A stretch of DNA of 64,000 nt from Macrosoma leucophasiata (taxonomy: Eukaryota > Arthropoda > Insecta > Lepidoptera > Hedylidae): the NCBI GenBank assembly GCA_036365455.1, contig JAWQUS010000027.1, positions 20,634,501 through 20,698,500 on the forward strand, in the 5' to 3' direction. Every line of letters begins with the position of its first letter. Positions within the stretch are counted from its first letter, which is position 1. The notes under the pieces were generated by a model. That model was not told the DNA's origin. It did not search any database and worked only from the letters and a program-made list of their open reading frames with translations. Shown one piece after another: positions 22,377-33,492 of this stretch. The position numbers were made by a program, and so were the translations under genes.

Positions 22377-22998
22377 AACCGGACAAGTGCGAGTTCGACT
22401 CGCGCGGTGAGGGTTCCGTAATTTAAATAAATATTTTCGAAAATATTACAGATTTAAAATGCAGGGACATAGCGGTTACGGTGGTACCGGCAGGGGGGGT
22501 TATATTATTAAGAATTTTCGATTTAATTTGAATACTCAAACTTCTTATAGGTTTTCCAGTAATCTATAGGCAAAGAACTATTTTCCACATTTTTTTTTAA
22601 ATTTTAAGTTCAGTAGTTTCGGAAATAGGGGAGGGGGGAATGGTCAATTTTCGTTGTTTTTCTTAAACAACTTCAAATTTGTTTATGAAAAAATTATAAA
22701 AAAAATATATCTGAGATGCTGACAACAACCTCTTTCATTTGATATGTCACACGACACAGTTTACCTTTTTTTTTTTTTAAATTTTCTGATTTACCCCCCG
22801 AAAGTGTTTAAAATTTATTATTTTACGTGACGTGTTCATCTTTGGGTCACCAATTTACACATATTCATCAAATTTCAACTCAATCGGTCGAGTAGTTTCG
22901 TAGCAAATTGGCTGTGACAGACGGACAGACAGACAGACAGACAGACGCATGAGTGATCCTAGAAGGGTTCCTTTTTTCCTTTTATGGTACGGAACCCT
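22377..22998 (+). mobile_element. GTGCGAGT-hairpin element with inverted GGTTCCGTA edges
   Basis: It opens with AAGTGCGAGTTCGACTCGCG (a palindrome) followed by GGGTTCCGTAAT. It closes with a GACA microsatellite (22916-22948), AGAAGGGTTCC and GGTACGGAACCCT. The edge words GGTTCCGTA and TACGGAACC are inverted relative to each other. The interior is AT-rich with ATTTCAACTCAATCGGTCGA near the right. This style is abundant in lepidopteran genomes; I cannot assign a class. Related edges occur at 22999, 54545 and 58952. Confidence 0.65.
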
Positions 22999-23305
22999 AA
23001 AAAGCAGCCAAGTGCGAGTCGGACTCGCGCACAAAGGTTTTCGTACCATTATCTATAAAAGAAAATCACGTTTGTTATATTCAAGTTTCTACCTTTATAT
23101 TAAGATAGAGTAAAAAATTGCTTGAAAATTACGTTTGTAAGCCCTCTTTAATATTCACCAAACTTTTATTTTATGATTTAATTCAAAAGGTAATAAGCAA
23201 CAAAATATTCTGTGAACATTTTAAGTGTCTACCTGCTACCGTTATTTTAACATTGAGCAAAAACACAAAAAACGGTGTTAGGTACGGAAAACTAAAAAGA
23301 GGTGT
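22999..23305 (+). mobile_element. Second, shorter element of the same GTGCGAGT family
   Basis: It starts immediately after the previous copy with CCAAGTGCGAGTCGGACTCG and TTTTCGTACCAT, and ends near GGTACGGAAAACTAAAAAG. The two are head-to-tail. The interior is unrelated to the first copy and AT-rich. Confidence 0.55.
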
Positions 23306-23327
23306 ATGCCAGTAATGATATAATATA

Positions 23328-23880
23328 CATAACTAGCGGCCCGCCCCAGTTTCGCGCGGTGCAATGTTGCCTACCCTCTCCTATTCGTCTTAGCGTGATG
23401 ATTATACATAGATATAGCCTTAAGTCTTCCTCGATATCTTTAATAGTTTAGACAGCGTACGCAAAATAAGTAACTTTTCTGGTTGTTTTTTTTCACCTTG
23501 TGTCTGAAAAACCCAAATATCTTACGGGACCCTATTTCTTCCAAAATAAAATATAGCCTATGTTACCCGTGGATAATGTAGCTTTCGAATAGTGAAATAA
23601 ACTGTAAAAGATATTCCTCGATATCTTTTATAGTTTAGGCAGCGTACGCAAAATAAGTAACTTTTCTAGTTGATTTTTTACACCTTGTGTCTGAAAAACC
23701 CAAATATCTTACGGAACCCTATTTTTTCCAAAATAAAATATAGCCTATATTACCCGTGGATAATGTAGCTTTCGAATAGTGAAAGAATTTTTAAAATCGG
23801 TCCAGTAGTTATTGAGCCCATTCATTACAAACAAACAAACAAAAAAATATTACCTCTTTATAATATTAGTTCAGATAGTA
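23328..23880 (+). mobile_element. CTAGCGGCCCGCCC-headed element with internal tandem duplication
   Basis: It starts ACTAGCGGCCCGCCCCAGTT and ends TTTATAATATTAGTTCAGAT. The GC-rich CTAGC head and the AATATTAGT tail recur, diverged, at 25757, 60545 (minus) and 61195. Inside, about 178 bases (about 23424-23602) are repeated head to tail (about 23607-23784), both copies holding GCGTACGCAAAATAAGTAAC and TGTCTGAAAAACCCAAATAT. The class is not determined; ends of this type often belong to nonautonomous elements. Confidence 0.65.
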
Positions 23881-23887
23881 TATAAAC

Positions 23888-24046
23888 AATATGGGGTTCT
23901 TAAAAAATGGCGTCAAAGAATCCTTCAGGGCTGGCAGCGCGTTGGCAACTCCCCTGGTGTTGCAAATTTTCAAAAGCGACGGTGACCACTTTCTGTCATG
24001 TGGCCCGTTTGCTTGTCTGTCAATCTTCAGACATAAAAAAGCGCAA
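23888..24046 (+). mobile_element. LINE-J 3' end
   Basis: Only the last 160 bases of LINE-J are present: GGGGTTCTTAAAAAATGGCG, TTGGCAACTCCCCTGGTGTT, GTGGCCCGTTTGCTTGTCTG, then GACATAAAAAAG. It is followed at 24058 by a family-A 3' end. Confidence 0.8.
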
Positions 24047-24057
24047 AAAAGGGGAGA

Positions 24058-24265
24058 GACATCTGCATTTCGACTTTGGTCTTTGTGTAAGTGTCTTTAG
24101 GCTGCACTTATTAAACATCAATGTGAACTGCATGCTTGTTTGCCATTTCGATCACACAAAAAAAAATGTCATTGACCGGCAACTAAAGGTGCGAACGCAA
24201 AACATTCGAGCCTCAGTAGCAGCACCTCATTTACATTGAGACCTCTATTTATTATGTAAAAAAAT
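24058..24265 (+). mobile_element. Two family-A 3' remnants
   Basis: 24058-24167 is a family-A tail from ATCTGCATTT to TGTTTGCCATTTCG and poly-A. 24205-24265 (CGAGCCTCAGTAGCAGCACC, then an A-rich run) is a weaker second remnant. Confidence 0.55.
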
Positions 24266-25756
24266 GAAATATTCATAACTCACCATTACAATATAACAAT
24301 GCGTTTTATTTCTAAGTACAATTTATGATAAATTTAACACCGGCAAGTAGAATTTATTGCGGGATTTACTTAAAAGAAATTTATACTAGAGCTAGCAAAT
24401 GGCTGCGTAACTACTTCCGGGTGATATACTCGTATAATTCTAGGCAGGTAAAAGGCCTATTTCCTAACAATTGGCGCGTTTCAATATTTCTTATAATCGT
24501 TTTAGACACCTACATAACTAAATATTGTCGCTTAGTGGACATAATGAGGTCTAGCTCAATTTTTATCGCATCGTCAGGACTAATCCTGGTTCAATTACGG
24601 CATGCCCGCTTATTGAAGAAAGAGTTCATCATGTAGAGTCTATCTTTCTCTATGATGTCAGCCTGTGTCTGGCCCCTGGTGTTTCGTCGTCAATATTTAA
24701 ATTGCTCCACTTTCAGCTCATAGGCGGAATGTACGTTTTGGAACATTTTATGGTTCTTGAAATATCCCCTTACATAGATTCTACCTCAACATTGGAGCGT
24801 TTGGTTTCGAAGTCAGGGCGTATACTTGTATGACCTTCAACGATTACTGTTTGGTTAATCTAAGTACGGCGACTACATCGATGTGGGTGTGTTACTTTCT
24901 GACTGACGGACAACGCATAGTCTAAACGATGGCAGGATGCTAAAATATGCCATGCATGTTCCTCGGAAAACGAAAATAAGCTATCGCTTAAAGATTTCTT
25001 TAAGGAGGCCGTCCCTGAAAACGCGAGAATAGGCGTTTACGGTTTGCAAAATATTATGAAATCCGCTATACTAAGCAACACCAAAAAAATATCTCAGACA
25101 CTCAATAAGTCTGCCAACAATAAAACCGCGTTAGATTTTTGAGATCGATTATAATTTTCTAAAAAAAAATCATAAACATTATGAAAAACTTCGAAATCGA
25201 CCTTTTCTATTGGCAATATTTATACTATTTCCGATTCATATTTTAAAAACATTCTTGGCTTAATCGTGAGACGAAAGTATAAAGAATACAATCACCGTTC
25301 GTTTTTTTCGTATAATTGAACAGAAAAACAGTTATATTCGTCTAATTATCATATATTTTTACGCATGCCGCTGTCCATACATTTTTCTATGGAGAAATCG
25401 CTGGCCATATTTCATTTTATAATAGAGCACGGCCGTCAAAATCAAGTAGTGCCAAACCAGTGTTCAAGGAGAGCGCACGTTCGTCCGTCATCCGTATTTT
25501 CGATTGTTTTCTTGCTATGGGGTGGGGCGCGAGTATCGGATACCATTTACAAAGCCGTACTCTGACGACTACATGACAATGAAAAAAAATGTAAATTAAG
25601 TATTTATTTATACTATTATGCACATAAAATATACATATGGCGGACTTAACGCCACTAGGCATTTTCTACCAGTCAACCATTGAGTTGTGTAGAAATCAAC
25701 GATGTAGGTGCAACACTGGTTAAAATGAAAAAATTTGGATGATTATAATTATAACA
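24266..25756. other. Possible low-copy intergenic DNA
   Basis: About 1.5 kb with no match elsewhere in the window and no supported gene. A 103-codon open frame at 24325-24636 has no recognisable domain. The stretch may be low-copy host DNA. Confidence 0.4.
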
Positions 25757-25960
25757 TACTAGCTGTTGCCCGCGGCTTCGCCCGCGTGTATGACGTTTTA
25801 TAATCCTTAATTTTCTTTGCTATAAACCTCACGGAGCCCGAGACCTTTCCAACGAATGCAAAACCGTGGAAATCGGTCTGTGCTTTCTGGAGTTATAGCG
25901 TCAGGAAGGAAAACCCGACTTATTTTTATATTATAACATATTATAGATAAGTATATAAAT

Positions 25961-25980
<20 letters not shown>
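25757..25980 (+). mobile_element. CTAGCTG-headed element, short copy
   Basis: ACTAGCTGTTGCCCGCGGCT begins it, followed by GAATGCAAAACCGTGGAAAT and ending in AT-rich ATTATAACATATTATAG. A TA microsatellite follows at 25963-25992. It is of the same general type as 23328-23880. Confidence 0.5.
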
Positions 25981-25992
<12 letters not shown>

Positions 25993-26334
25993 GATATATA
26001 TAAGAAATATAATCTAAATATATAAATATGATACAAAGATGTATATATATTAGATTTAATAAAAATAAATATTAAAGATACGAATTGGGAATAATCACGA
26101 TGAATGACAGACATGTGAATCTTCTAAGACAGAAAATTAAAAAAATGTTGACGTACTTTACGTTTGAAAGATAATTTACAAGTTGATTTTCTGATAGCCA
26201 CGGGTAGTATGTACCTAATTAACGTTTTTTTTCATGTAATCTAGAATGTGCGAAACCGGCTCCATTTCCGACACGCAGTTCAATACAAACGTAATTGAAA
26301 ATAATGAAAACGATGATGATCCTTTCACACATAG

Positions 26335-26905
26335 ATAAGTGTTAGATCTGATCAAGTGTCTGAAAGTGCAAAAGGAACCAGGTACGGACGGTGTCTCCAA
26401 CTGTACCATCTGAATTTTCTTCCCCTTATAGCCGTATTTATTAAGATACTTAACACAACTTTTAAATAATTCTGTTTCCACCCTCGGGGGAAGAGGCCAC
26501 AGTTATCGGGTTTCGTAAATTCTGTAAGCCTAACAATCAGGCCTCTTCGTATAGGTTGACAAGTCTGCTATGTTCCCTCAGTAAGATTTACGAACGTGTC
26601 ATCTGCGCTCGTCTCTCTAAGTGTGAGATTCACAGATCGCACTACGATTGTACTTTCAGCAAAGTACGCTTAGAACTGTCAAAACTCATACTTTACTGAT
26701 AGTTTTAAGCATACTTTGCTCAAAGTAAAGTGCGATCTGTGAATCTCACCCAGAGACTTTGCATGAGTAGGTGCGTCGCCTGATCTCAAACGAACAATTT
26801 GGTTTCCATAGATGTCACTCCGGTGTATATGAAGTACCTACATCGGATTACTGAGCACATGAAAATCGACACTAAGATGAAAGCTATAGGCAGAACTCAT
26901 TAACC
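26335..26905 (+). pseudogene. Jockey-like LINE reverse transcriptase fragment
   Basis: The plus strand, with frame changes, reads KCLKVQKEPGTDGVSN, a long gap with PLIAVFIKILN, then SLLCSLSKIYERVICARL and LISNEQFGFHRCHS. These match the N-terminal reverse-transcriptase blocks (the APGPDG, SLL-KIYER and QFGFR-HS motifs) of jockey-type LINEs. Several stops and shifts show decay. A foldback MITE (26623-26749) sits between the ICARL and ISNEQFGF parts. The catalytic blocks are absent. Confidence 0.7.
26623..26749. mobile_element. Foldback MITE with 21-base perfect terminal inverted repeats
   Basis: GTGAGATTCACAGATCGCAC at 26623 is perfectly mirrored at 26729-26749. Weaker pairing continues inward (AAAGTACGCTT against AAGCATACTTT), and outward TCTCT and AGAGA may add to the arms. 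It is 127 bases long with no coding part. It interrupts a reverse transcriptase reading frame, so it is a younger insertion. No target duplication could be fixed. Confidence 0.8.
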
Positions 26906-27640
26906 GAGTTCAAAAAACGAGAAGGTTCTCAATTCGGCCGGTATAATGTATATATATTTTTTTATGTATGTACGCGAATTTCGCCAAGATTTCTGGATCG
27001 ATTTACGTAATTTTTCTTTTGTTTGATGCGGAATAGTTTCGAATTGGTCCCATAAAAATTTGATTCAGATAGGCCCATTAGTTTTAATTTTATGAGCATT
27101 TTTTCACTTATTTACTATTATTCACTTTATTATTCCTTTAGTCTGAGGTGAAAGACCTCAGACTAAAGGAATAAGAATAGACGGCGAGTGGTCATACAGT
27201 GCGTTGAATCCACTGACATTCTTGATAGTCCTAATGCGCATGACAACAAGATGACAACAAGTTTAGTGACAATGAATCATTTACTCATCGACGACACAAC
27301 ACAGCATACTTACTCCTTCGTGGATAAAATTTTTTCATTGATTTCGAATAGTCGTGTAATTTTGTATCGACACACCTAAACAATTTAAATTAAGTATCTT
27401 ATTGCCACGAAGCTTAAAGATTCAGATTTTACAAATTTAACAGATGTGAACATTAATCAAAATGACAATGCAGCAATAAACTAAAAAGTATGAAATAAAT
27501 ATAACTACGTTATGAAAAACCGACTTCAAAACTGAAAAGTAAAAAATAATGATTTAATTGTAATTATATACTACCTTTTATTTATATGTGCTATTTACTA
27601 ATAAGTTTGAAGTCTATAGTGATTCTAATCAGGTTCAATA
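26905..27640 (+). repeat. Dispersed repeat family C, copy 1
   Basis: It runs from AACCGAGTTC and GGTTCTCAATTCGGCCGGTA, through TTTCTGGATCGATTTACGTA and ATAGACGGCGAG, to AACCGACTTCAAAACTGAAA and TTTACTAATAAGTTTGAAGT. Copy 2 is at 50996-51850, where a LINE-K fragment interrupts it. The right end carries ACCGACTTCAAA and, about 80 bases on, TTTGAAGTC in inverse, like short terminal repeats. Open frames inside are not conserved between copies. Confidence 0.7.
27130..27174. repeat. Perfect 20-base-arm hairpin unique to copy 1 of family C
   Basis: The arm TTATTCCTTTAGTCTGAGGT (27130-27149) is exactly mirrored at 27155-27174 around GAAAG. In copy 2 (about 51195-51227) only the right arm exists, preceded by ACTTACTTTC. 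The left arm was therefore created in copy 1 by copying the right arm in inverse. Confidence 0.85.
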
Positions 27641-28844
27641 GCATTAAGAAAAAAATATATGCATAACATTTCCTAAATATCACAGAATTATTAAATTAAT
27701 ACACACATAACGCTTACACTAAGACCGCACCTTAAAAAGGTTGCGATAAACTATGGCCCAATATATTGCGTGTTTTTGTAACTTTCTTAAACATTCTAAT
27801 TATGTCAGTTCTTGTCACTTCCTAGCGTACGTATACTATATTGCGTGATGTATTTGTGTGAGTAGAAAACTTCTATGTGTGCGTTCAAAAATAAATTCCC
27901 ACGCTTGCAGACTGCCCTCTTAAATATTTAGGTACGCGAACAGGAATCATCCGCGAAGTTGACGATAAGAACTAGTAAAAACATATGCTTGAAACCGATG
28001 ATTATTCTTGTAAAAGTTAATTTATTAAAGCTGTTGTGGCAACACTGAATACTTGTCAGTTCAGCTTTAGTGCTAAGTAATAAGTGGATATTAATCTATT
28101 GACCGCTAGTCGCCGGCTACACGAACGTGGCAACAGTAACATTCTTTGTAATAATGACAATACAAAGACAAATGATGAAATTCAGGCAGAGTTCCTGGCA
28201 GCCCTAAACACACACCCACTAACTTGGGTCTATGTGCGTTAACGCGTGAACACACAAACAGCGCCACCTAGTATCGCTTTCAAACAACAATACACCTATT
28301 TGCAATCGCCCGTCAAAAGTTAAAGAGCAACCATTGTTAATGATGGCGCGAAGTGAGAGCTATCAGTGTTGCCATTCTCCAAATTTTCGCCGAATAACAA
28401 TTAATCACCGCTGAAGGGGGTTTGACGGATGATTAATTCGGATTCCTAGCAGGTAAGGGTGGCAGCAAACAAACGAAAATGTTTCGTTTAACACACTGTT
28501 GTAATGTGCGACAAATTTCAAGACGCGCCAACTTTCACAATTTCGTCGGCAAATTGCATGCATTGCATATTTATATTTATGTGACGCAAGAATGAGAAAT
28601 GTTTTCAGAACTTTTCTAGTTTATTTCATAAAGATTTTTGATAAGATTTAGTGAACATGACGGTAATCTACTTTGAAAATTAAATACCAACATTGATTTG
28701 TTGATTCTTATATTGTAAAGTTAATGATCACAAGATTGCGATTAGGTATACCGCAAAATTCATAACTTTATAACTAACGAAAAAGAAAATTGAAAAGGCT
28801 AAAATATTTTTTCATAACCTTTTTCACTTTCTTACTTTATAATG
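27641..28844. other. Possible low-copy AT-rich DNA
   Basis: About 1.2 kb with no internal match in the window and no supported gene. The part 28195-28460 is less AT-rich (CAGCGCCACCTAGTATCGC, GATGGCGCGAAGTGAGAG). No domain or splice structure is convincing. Confidence 0.4.
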
Positions 28845-28980
28845 TAATGGAAGTGGCAAGCAAGCATGCAGTTCACGTTGGTGTTAAATGATGAGTGCAG
28901 CCCATAGACACCCACACAAAGACCAAGGTCAAAACGCAGATGCGTTAAGGTGTTATGCCTCTGTGTAGGAAATTACATTA
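28845..28980 (-). mobile_element. Family-A repeat, 3' part with internal deletion
   Basis: From GGAAGTGGCAAGCAAGCATG to TCTGTGTAGGAAATTACATT. The segment with CCACTCCTGAGGCC is deleted between CAGATGCGTTA and AGGTGTTATGCC. Confidence 0.7.
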
Positions 28981-29015
28981 CATTTAATTAAATTCAAGTA
29001 AAAACTGAAGAACTT

Positions 29016-29527
29016 TAAATGGAAGTGTCTAAAGGCATAATAGCGGGGAAGCCCGCTCCGAGCTCGAGATTACTCGCTCGTGATGGTGAAACCGGGGCCA
29101 CACCTCTCGACACCCCCAGCCTCAACAGTGTTGCCCCCTGTCGACCATCGGGTTGCCTGTTTGGGGGGCCCACCAAGGAGAGGCGAGTCACCACCTGCCT
29201 AAAGTAGGATTCGATAATGTGAGATGTTGAATATAGGCAGGTGCCGGATCTCACTCCATAGACCCAGCCAGCTAGTCCCCCCAGTTCACCCACATAGCCC
29301 AAAGTTTGGCAAATCACTTTTCATTACAATAGTCCCATTATATTCTGCGGGGTATGTCTGTGCCTGTATTAACTATTGATGCAGTCAGAGAGAGGTCCCG
29401 CCGAATATAACCCATTACAAAGTAGATCAAAATTCTCGAAAGGGCCTCTACGTATTGGACCCCTCATGTCCCCGCGCAAGCCTGACAAAGGTCCGGGGTT
29501 CAAATTGGACCCCGTGCTGACGAGAGA
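29016..29527 (+). repeat. Interspersed repeat family E, copy 3
   Basis: This is a longer and better preserved version of the family at 185-600: GTCGACCATCGGGTTGCC, CCACCAAGGAGAGGCGAGTC, GAATATAGGCAGGTGCCGGA, GACCCAGCCAGC, CAAAGGTCCGGGGTTC. It is GC-richer than its surroundings and ends at the CR1-like 3' terminus, so the CR1-like element probably inserted into it or next to it. Confidence 0.6.
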
Positions 29528-29789
29528 CATAATAATAATAATAAATACACTTTATTGCACACCAAAAGAAAATTCACAAAAAAAAATACATATCAAACAC
29601 ATATGTTACAATGGGCGGCCTTATCGCTAAAAGAGCGATTTCTTCCAGGCAACCCAAAAGATAACAGGACATATTTAACATAAAAACAGGTAGGGTGTGC
29701 GTTATTAACTTAAAACTATTAGTCCTGAACTGAAAAAAACGACAAAGCAAGAAGGATACAAGTACACAATACTAAGGTAGCGAACATAA

Positions 29790-30158
29790 ATAGAAAGACT
29801 AAACCTGATGTTTAAATGCTACAATAGTCTGAGCTTGTCTAATTGCAGAGGGCAATGCGTTCCATAAACGTACAGATTCAACTGAGAAGGATTTGGTGTA
29901 GAACTGACTGGAGTGAACGGGAGTGCTCAAACGCAAAACCATTGAGGATCGAAGGGAACGGGAATGAGAGAGAGAGAGAGGAAAAAACAAAACAATCTTT
30001 TAAATATTTGGGACTGTTAGGATTAAATAGCACGCAGTATAAAAGAGAAAGTATACGCACATTCCGGCGATGTTGAATGGAGAGCCACTTGAGCTTATTG
30101 CGATATTCGGACACATGATCATATTTGCGAAGACCAAATATGAATCTTATGAAAACAT
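29790..30158 (-). pseudogene. CR1-like LINE ORF2, C-terminal tail
   Basis: Minus-strand reading RFIFGLRKYDHVSEYRNKLK, WLSIQHRR, LLYCVLFNPNSPKYL, then after a frame change SFSVESVRLWNALPSAIRQA with HQV at the end. RLWNALP is the standard C-terminal motif of such ORF2 proteins. The tract encoding SLSHSRS-like text corresponds to a GAGA microsatellite near 29967-29980. Confidence 0.7.
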
Positions 30159-30488
30159 AAAAACAACATATAAAAACAATTATTAAGGGTAAAAGCGACT
30201 TCTTTACGATATTCAATAAACTGAAAAGTCTATTATATCGGTTGCCTAACTAGCATAGTTGGTAATAGATGGCGCTGCTGCTACCATAAAGCAATGCAAT
30301 AGATGTGAAGGAAAGATTTGACAAATCGGGAAGGGCTTCAATAGCTCAATTGGAAGAGCGGCTGGACTAGATTCCCAGCAGGTCGCGAGTTCGAGTCTCG
30401 CCTGAAGTCGAATTTTTCTTTCCATTTTTCTTTAAAAATAAAATATATTTCACAAGCATGTGTTAATGCGAAATAATATAAAAACAAT
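30159..30488 (+). mobile_element. tRNA-like SINE inserted in the CR1-like LINE, with 14-base target duplication
   Basis: Exact repeats TCTTATGAAAACAT at 30145-30158 and 30489-30502 flank a 330-base insert. Removing it restores the LINE reading frame. It contains a tRNA-like segment at 30333-30409 with box A (TAGCTCAATTGG) and box B (GAGTTCGAGTC). The same insert type lies at 60825-61140. The tRNA-like part is in the middle instead of at the 5' end, so the insert may be a composite or permuted SINE. Target-primed insertion is inferred from the length and exactness of the duplication. Confidence 0.8.
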
Positions 30489-30502
30489 TCTTATGAAAAC
30501 AT

Positions 30503-31678
30503 TTTGAAGGCGCTCAAGTTTATGTAGTTGCTCTTGGGTCAAATTGAGATAGCAGACGTCAGCATAATCAAGTATCGGAAAAAGTAAGGATTGTGCAAGC
30601 GCAATTTTAGTAGGAATCGGTAAAAAGTTACGTAATCTACGCAGAGAACCTACAGTGGCAAACACCTTCCTGCTAACATCACAAAGCTGAGGAGCCCAAG
30701 AGAGATGTTGATCAAACGTTACTCCCAGGTTCTTAACCTTCTCAAGAAACGGTATATGTATGCCATCGAACAGTACCCGAGTAACTTATCCCAGTCGATT
30801 TTACTCACCAGCCTAGAGCTACCAATGATAATAAGTTGAGTTTTCTCGGGATTCACTGTAAGGCCAAAAGATTTGCTCCATGATGATATGCGATTAAGGT
30901 CGCCGTTAATTTCATAGATAGCATTAGGTAGTTCCTTTAAAGAAGACCTAGTATGCCTAGTATAAATTTGGAGATCGTCTGCATAGAGATGATAGAGAAG
31001 ATATATGGAGGCAAACAGAATTAATGAAAATAGAAAATGACAGAGGAGACAACACGTCACCTTGTGGCACACCAGCAGGACTAGCACACCAGGTCGAGAA
31101 ATGTTCTTGAGCCTGTATGCGATGCCGGCGGCCATACAAGTAATTACGAAACCAGTCAATTGCACACGGAGATATGTTAAGAGAGCACAGAGTCGCAAGT
31201 AAAATTTCAAAGTCAACAGCATTAAAAGCATTACTCAAGTCTAACAATGTTAATACTGTTAACTGTTGATTGACCATACCAAAACGAATGTCATCGGAAA
31301 TTTTTACTAAAGCAGTAGTTGTACTATGACCAGGACGGAAACCGGATTGCATAGGATGGTGAACAAGGCGTTCAAGGATTTTAGACAAGAATGACAGGAT
31401 AGAGATAGGCCTATAATTGAAAAAAGGCAGCGGGATTAGATTTTTTTGGAATGGGAATTATATTTGCATCTTTTTTGAGTAGGAAACACACCAGAGGAAA
31501 TAGAGGAATTGAGAATAGAAGTAATCACAGGAGTAAGGGTATCCAATAGAGGAATGATCATCTTACGACTAATGCTGTCGCATCCGACAGCATTCGAATT
31601 GATAGACAATATGCTCTTCCTAACATCACGTTCTACAAATGGACTAAACATGAATTCAGAATGACTGGGAGTGGGCAT
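30503..31678 (-). pseudogene. CR1-like LINE ORF2, reverse transcriptase
   Basis: In order: FVERDVRKSILSINSNAVGC (the usual GCDGIS block), a frameshift near 31478, SKILERLVHHPMQSGFRPGH, LLDLSNAFNAVDF (catalytic block A), AGVPQGDVLSPLSF (block B), a frameshift near 31020, YHLYADDLQIY (catalytic YADD) and NPEKTQLIIIG. The thumb follows with LFPILDYADVCYLNL, ending at LERLQNVFIR. The sequence continues beyond the 30159-30488 insertion at FIFGLRKYDHVSEYRNKL, reading straight across it. Confidence 0.8.
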
Positions 31679-32290
31679 TTGTGAGAGTGGACAAGGTATT
31701 TGTTTTAATTACATCATCAATTGACGTGGAAGATGAGAAATGCTGATTAAGCAAGTCAATGTCTAAATCATTAGGAAGAGAGTCGGAGCGAGATTTCCCC
31801 ACTCCCAGTGTTTTTAAAAATTGCCAGACTTTTGCTGGGTCTTCGTTTTCCACAGAACTATGAATATGGCGTCGTTGTGAATCTCTACATACTCTATTAC
31901 AGCGATTCCTAGTAGACAAATATTTAATTTTATTTATTTCAGTTGGTACAGGTTTAAATCTTGCCTTAGCGTTAACCTTCTTTTTCATCAGTTTTTTTAT
32001 ATTATCATCGATCCACGGTGCAGGAAGATGCTTTACACGTATAGGTTTTACAGGGGCATGCACATCATAAAGACCAATCAGTAAGGAGTTGAACAATGGA
32101 ATTTGATTATCAATATGACCTGCGCTAGTTACAGCAGTCCAATCAATTTTAACTGCGTTTTCAATTAATTTGTCTGTGTTCATATTACTAAAATTGCGCT
32201 GCAGAAGAATTTTGGATTTTAGTTTGGGAGGATGAATTTTGTAGGAGACTTAGATAAGGTCATGATAGGAGAAGGCGTCAGCGGAAAGCT
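31656..32290 (-). pseudogene. CR1-like LINE ORF2, linker between endonuclease and reverse transcriptase
   Basis: Minus-strand frame with NTDKLIENAVKIDW, APWIDDNIKKLMKKKVNAKA and STRNRCNRVCRDSQRRHI, then KVWQFLKTLGVGKS, typical of the linker in CR1-type ORF2. It ends in HSQSF with a frameshift near 31680 before the reverse transcriptase fingers. Confidence 0.7.
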
Positions 32291-32299
32291 GACCATGTT

Positions 32300-33021
32300 T
32301 ATCAACATGTTCTAAAGAGGAAACGAATATCAAATCTTAAAAGCGAAGGAGTACAATTTGGAAAATTATGAGTAGGAGATAGGGGAAGAATATGCATATT
32401 AGAAGAATTGATAATAGATTGAAGCTTAGACGATCTTGCGTTACTTTGAATGAGGCAAGTATTGAAGTCGCCCATTATTACAGTATGACTATATAGAGGA
32501 ATTAAATCTTCTATCAGCTTTTCAAGGGACAGAAAATAGTCCACTGTAATTGATGGGCTATAGAATACACCCAAAAGAAGTTTAGTAAGCGAAAAATTAA
32601 CCTCAACAAACAAATATTCGGCACAACTCTCTTGTGATTGGGTGGAAACTTTAACAATTGAAAATGATATATGGGAACGGAGATATATAGCTACGCCCCC
32701 ACCACCACGGTTGCACCTGTCATTTCGGATTAAATTAAAACCCGGCAACGAGTAGTAAGTTGAGGGAAGGGAAGGTTTAAGCCATGACTCCGAAATTAAT
32801 ATGGCGTGGATATTGGTGTTCGAAAAAGTTGCTAACAAATCTGAAAAGTGTGCCGGAATGCTTTGAGCATTTATGTGTACGATGTTAAAGTTTTGCAGAA
32901 CATCTGAGAAGGTCGAATCAAGATTTTCACGTAACGATGGGAGACTTTGAAAACTATCGTTGCTACTTAATCCTGACGAAGATAGGGAAAGGAAATGATT
33001 ACTGTCATCATCAGTTGACAT
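32300..33021 (-). pseudogene. CR1-like LINE ORF2, endonuclease domain
   Basis: An apurinic-endonuclease-like domain: FNIVHINAQSIPAHFSDL (N-terminal block with the metal-binding Asn), ILISESWLKP (catalytic Glu), GGGGVAIYLR and HTVIMGDFNTCL (GDFN block), then LPLSPTHNFPN. Such domains nick target DNA for target-primed reverse transcription. The frame is open from its ATG to a frameshift near 32340, where the correct continuation moves to another frame (the S-HD block, FSYHDLI, in the shifted frame). Confidence 0.75.
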
Positions 33022-33492
33022 TCCTAGTACTAACTTAACCTAACACTTAAGTATAAAAGTTACAAATTAAAAATTCTACAAATTAAATTAAAAAAAAGTT
33101 ACAAAAATAAGCTAATAACCTAACGGCTCTCGTTATGTAATATATATAATACAACAGAAAAAAAAATGTCATAACAATTTCAACACACTACTATACACAT
33201 AAAAAAAGTAAAATACGAAGACCGGGCATAACACAAATCAATTGTCTATGGTTAAAACAATTTTAAAAAAGAAAAAGTGACAGATGACATGACATGCATG
33301 ACACATGACATTTGACGGCTGGTATTGTTCAAGATTCATGTTGAGCGTTTAAGTGAGTAATGAGAAAAAAAAATAAACAAAAAGTATACAAGTGAGGTGG
33401 AAAAATAAAAAATTAACTAAAGTGATTACAGACGGAGGTAACTGTGGAAAACGTAACAATACAAAAACTTAGTACCTAAACAATTTATTAGT

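Noticed and set aside
24325..24636. A 103-codon open frame
   Set aside because: No domain, no signal peptide, no repeat support, and ordinary AT-rich composition; length alone is not enough.
26215..26481. An 88-codon minus-strand frame
   Set aside because: It is antisense to the jockey-like reverse transcriptase remnant.
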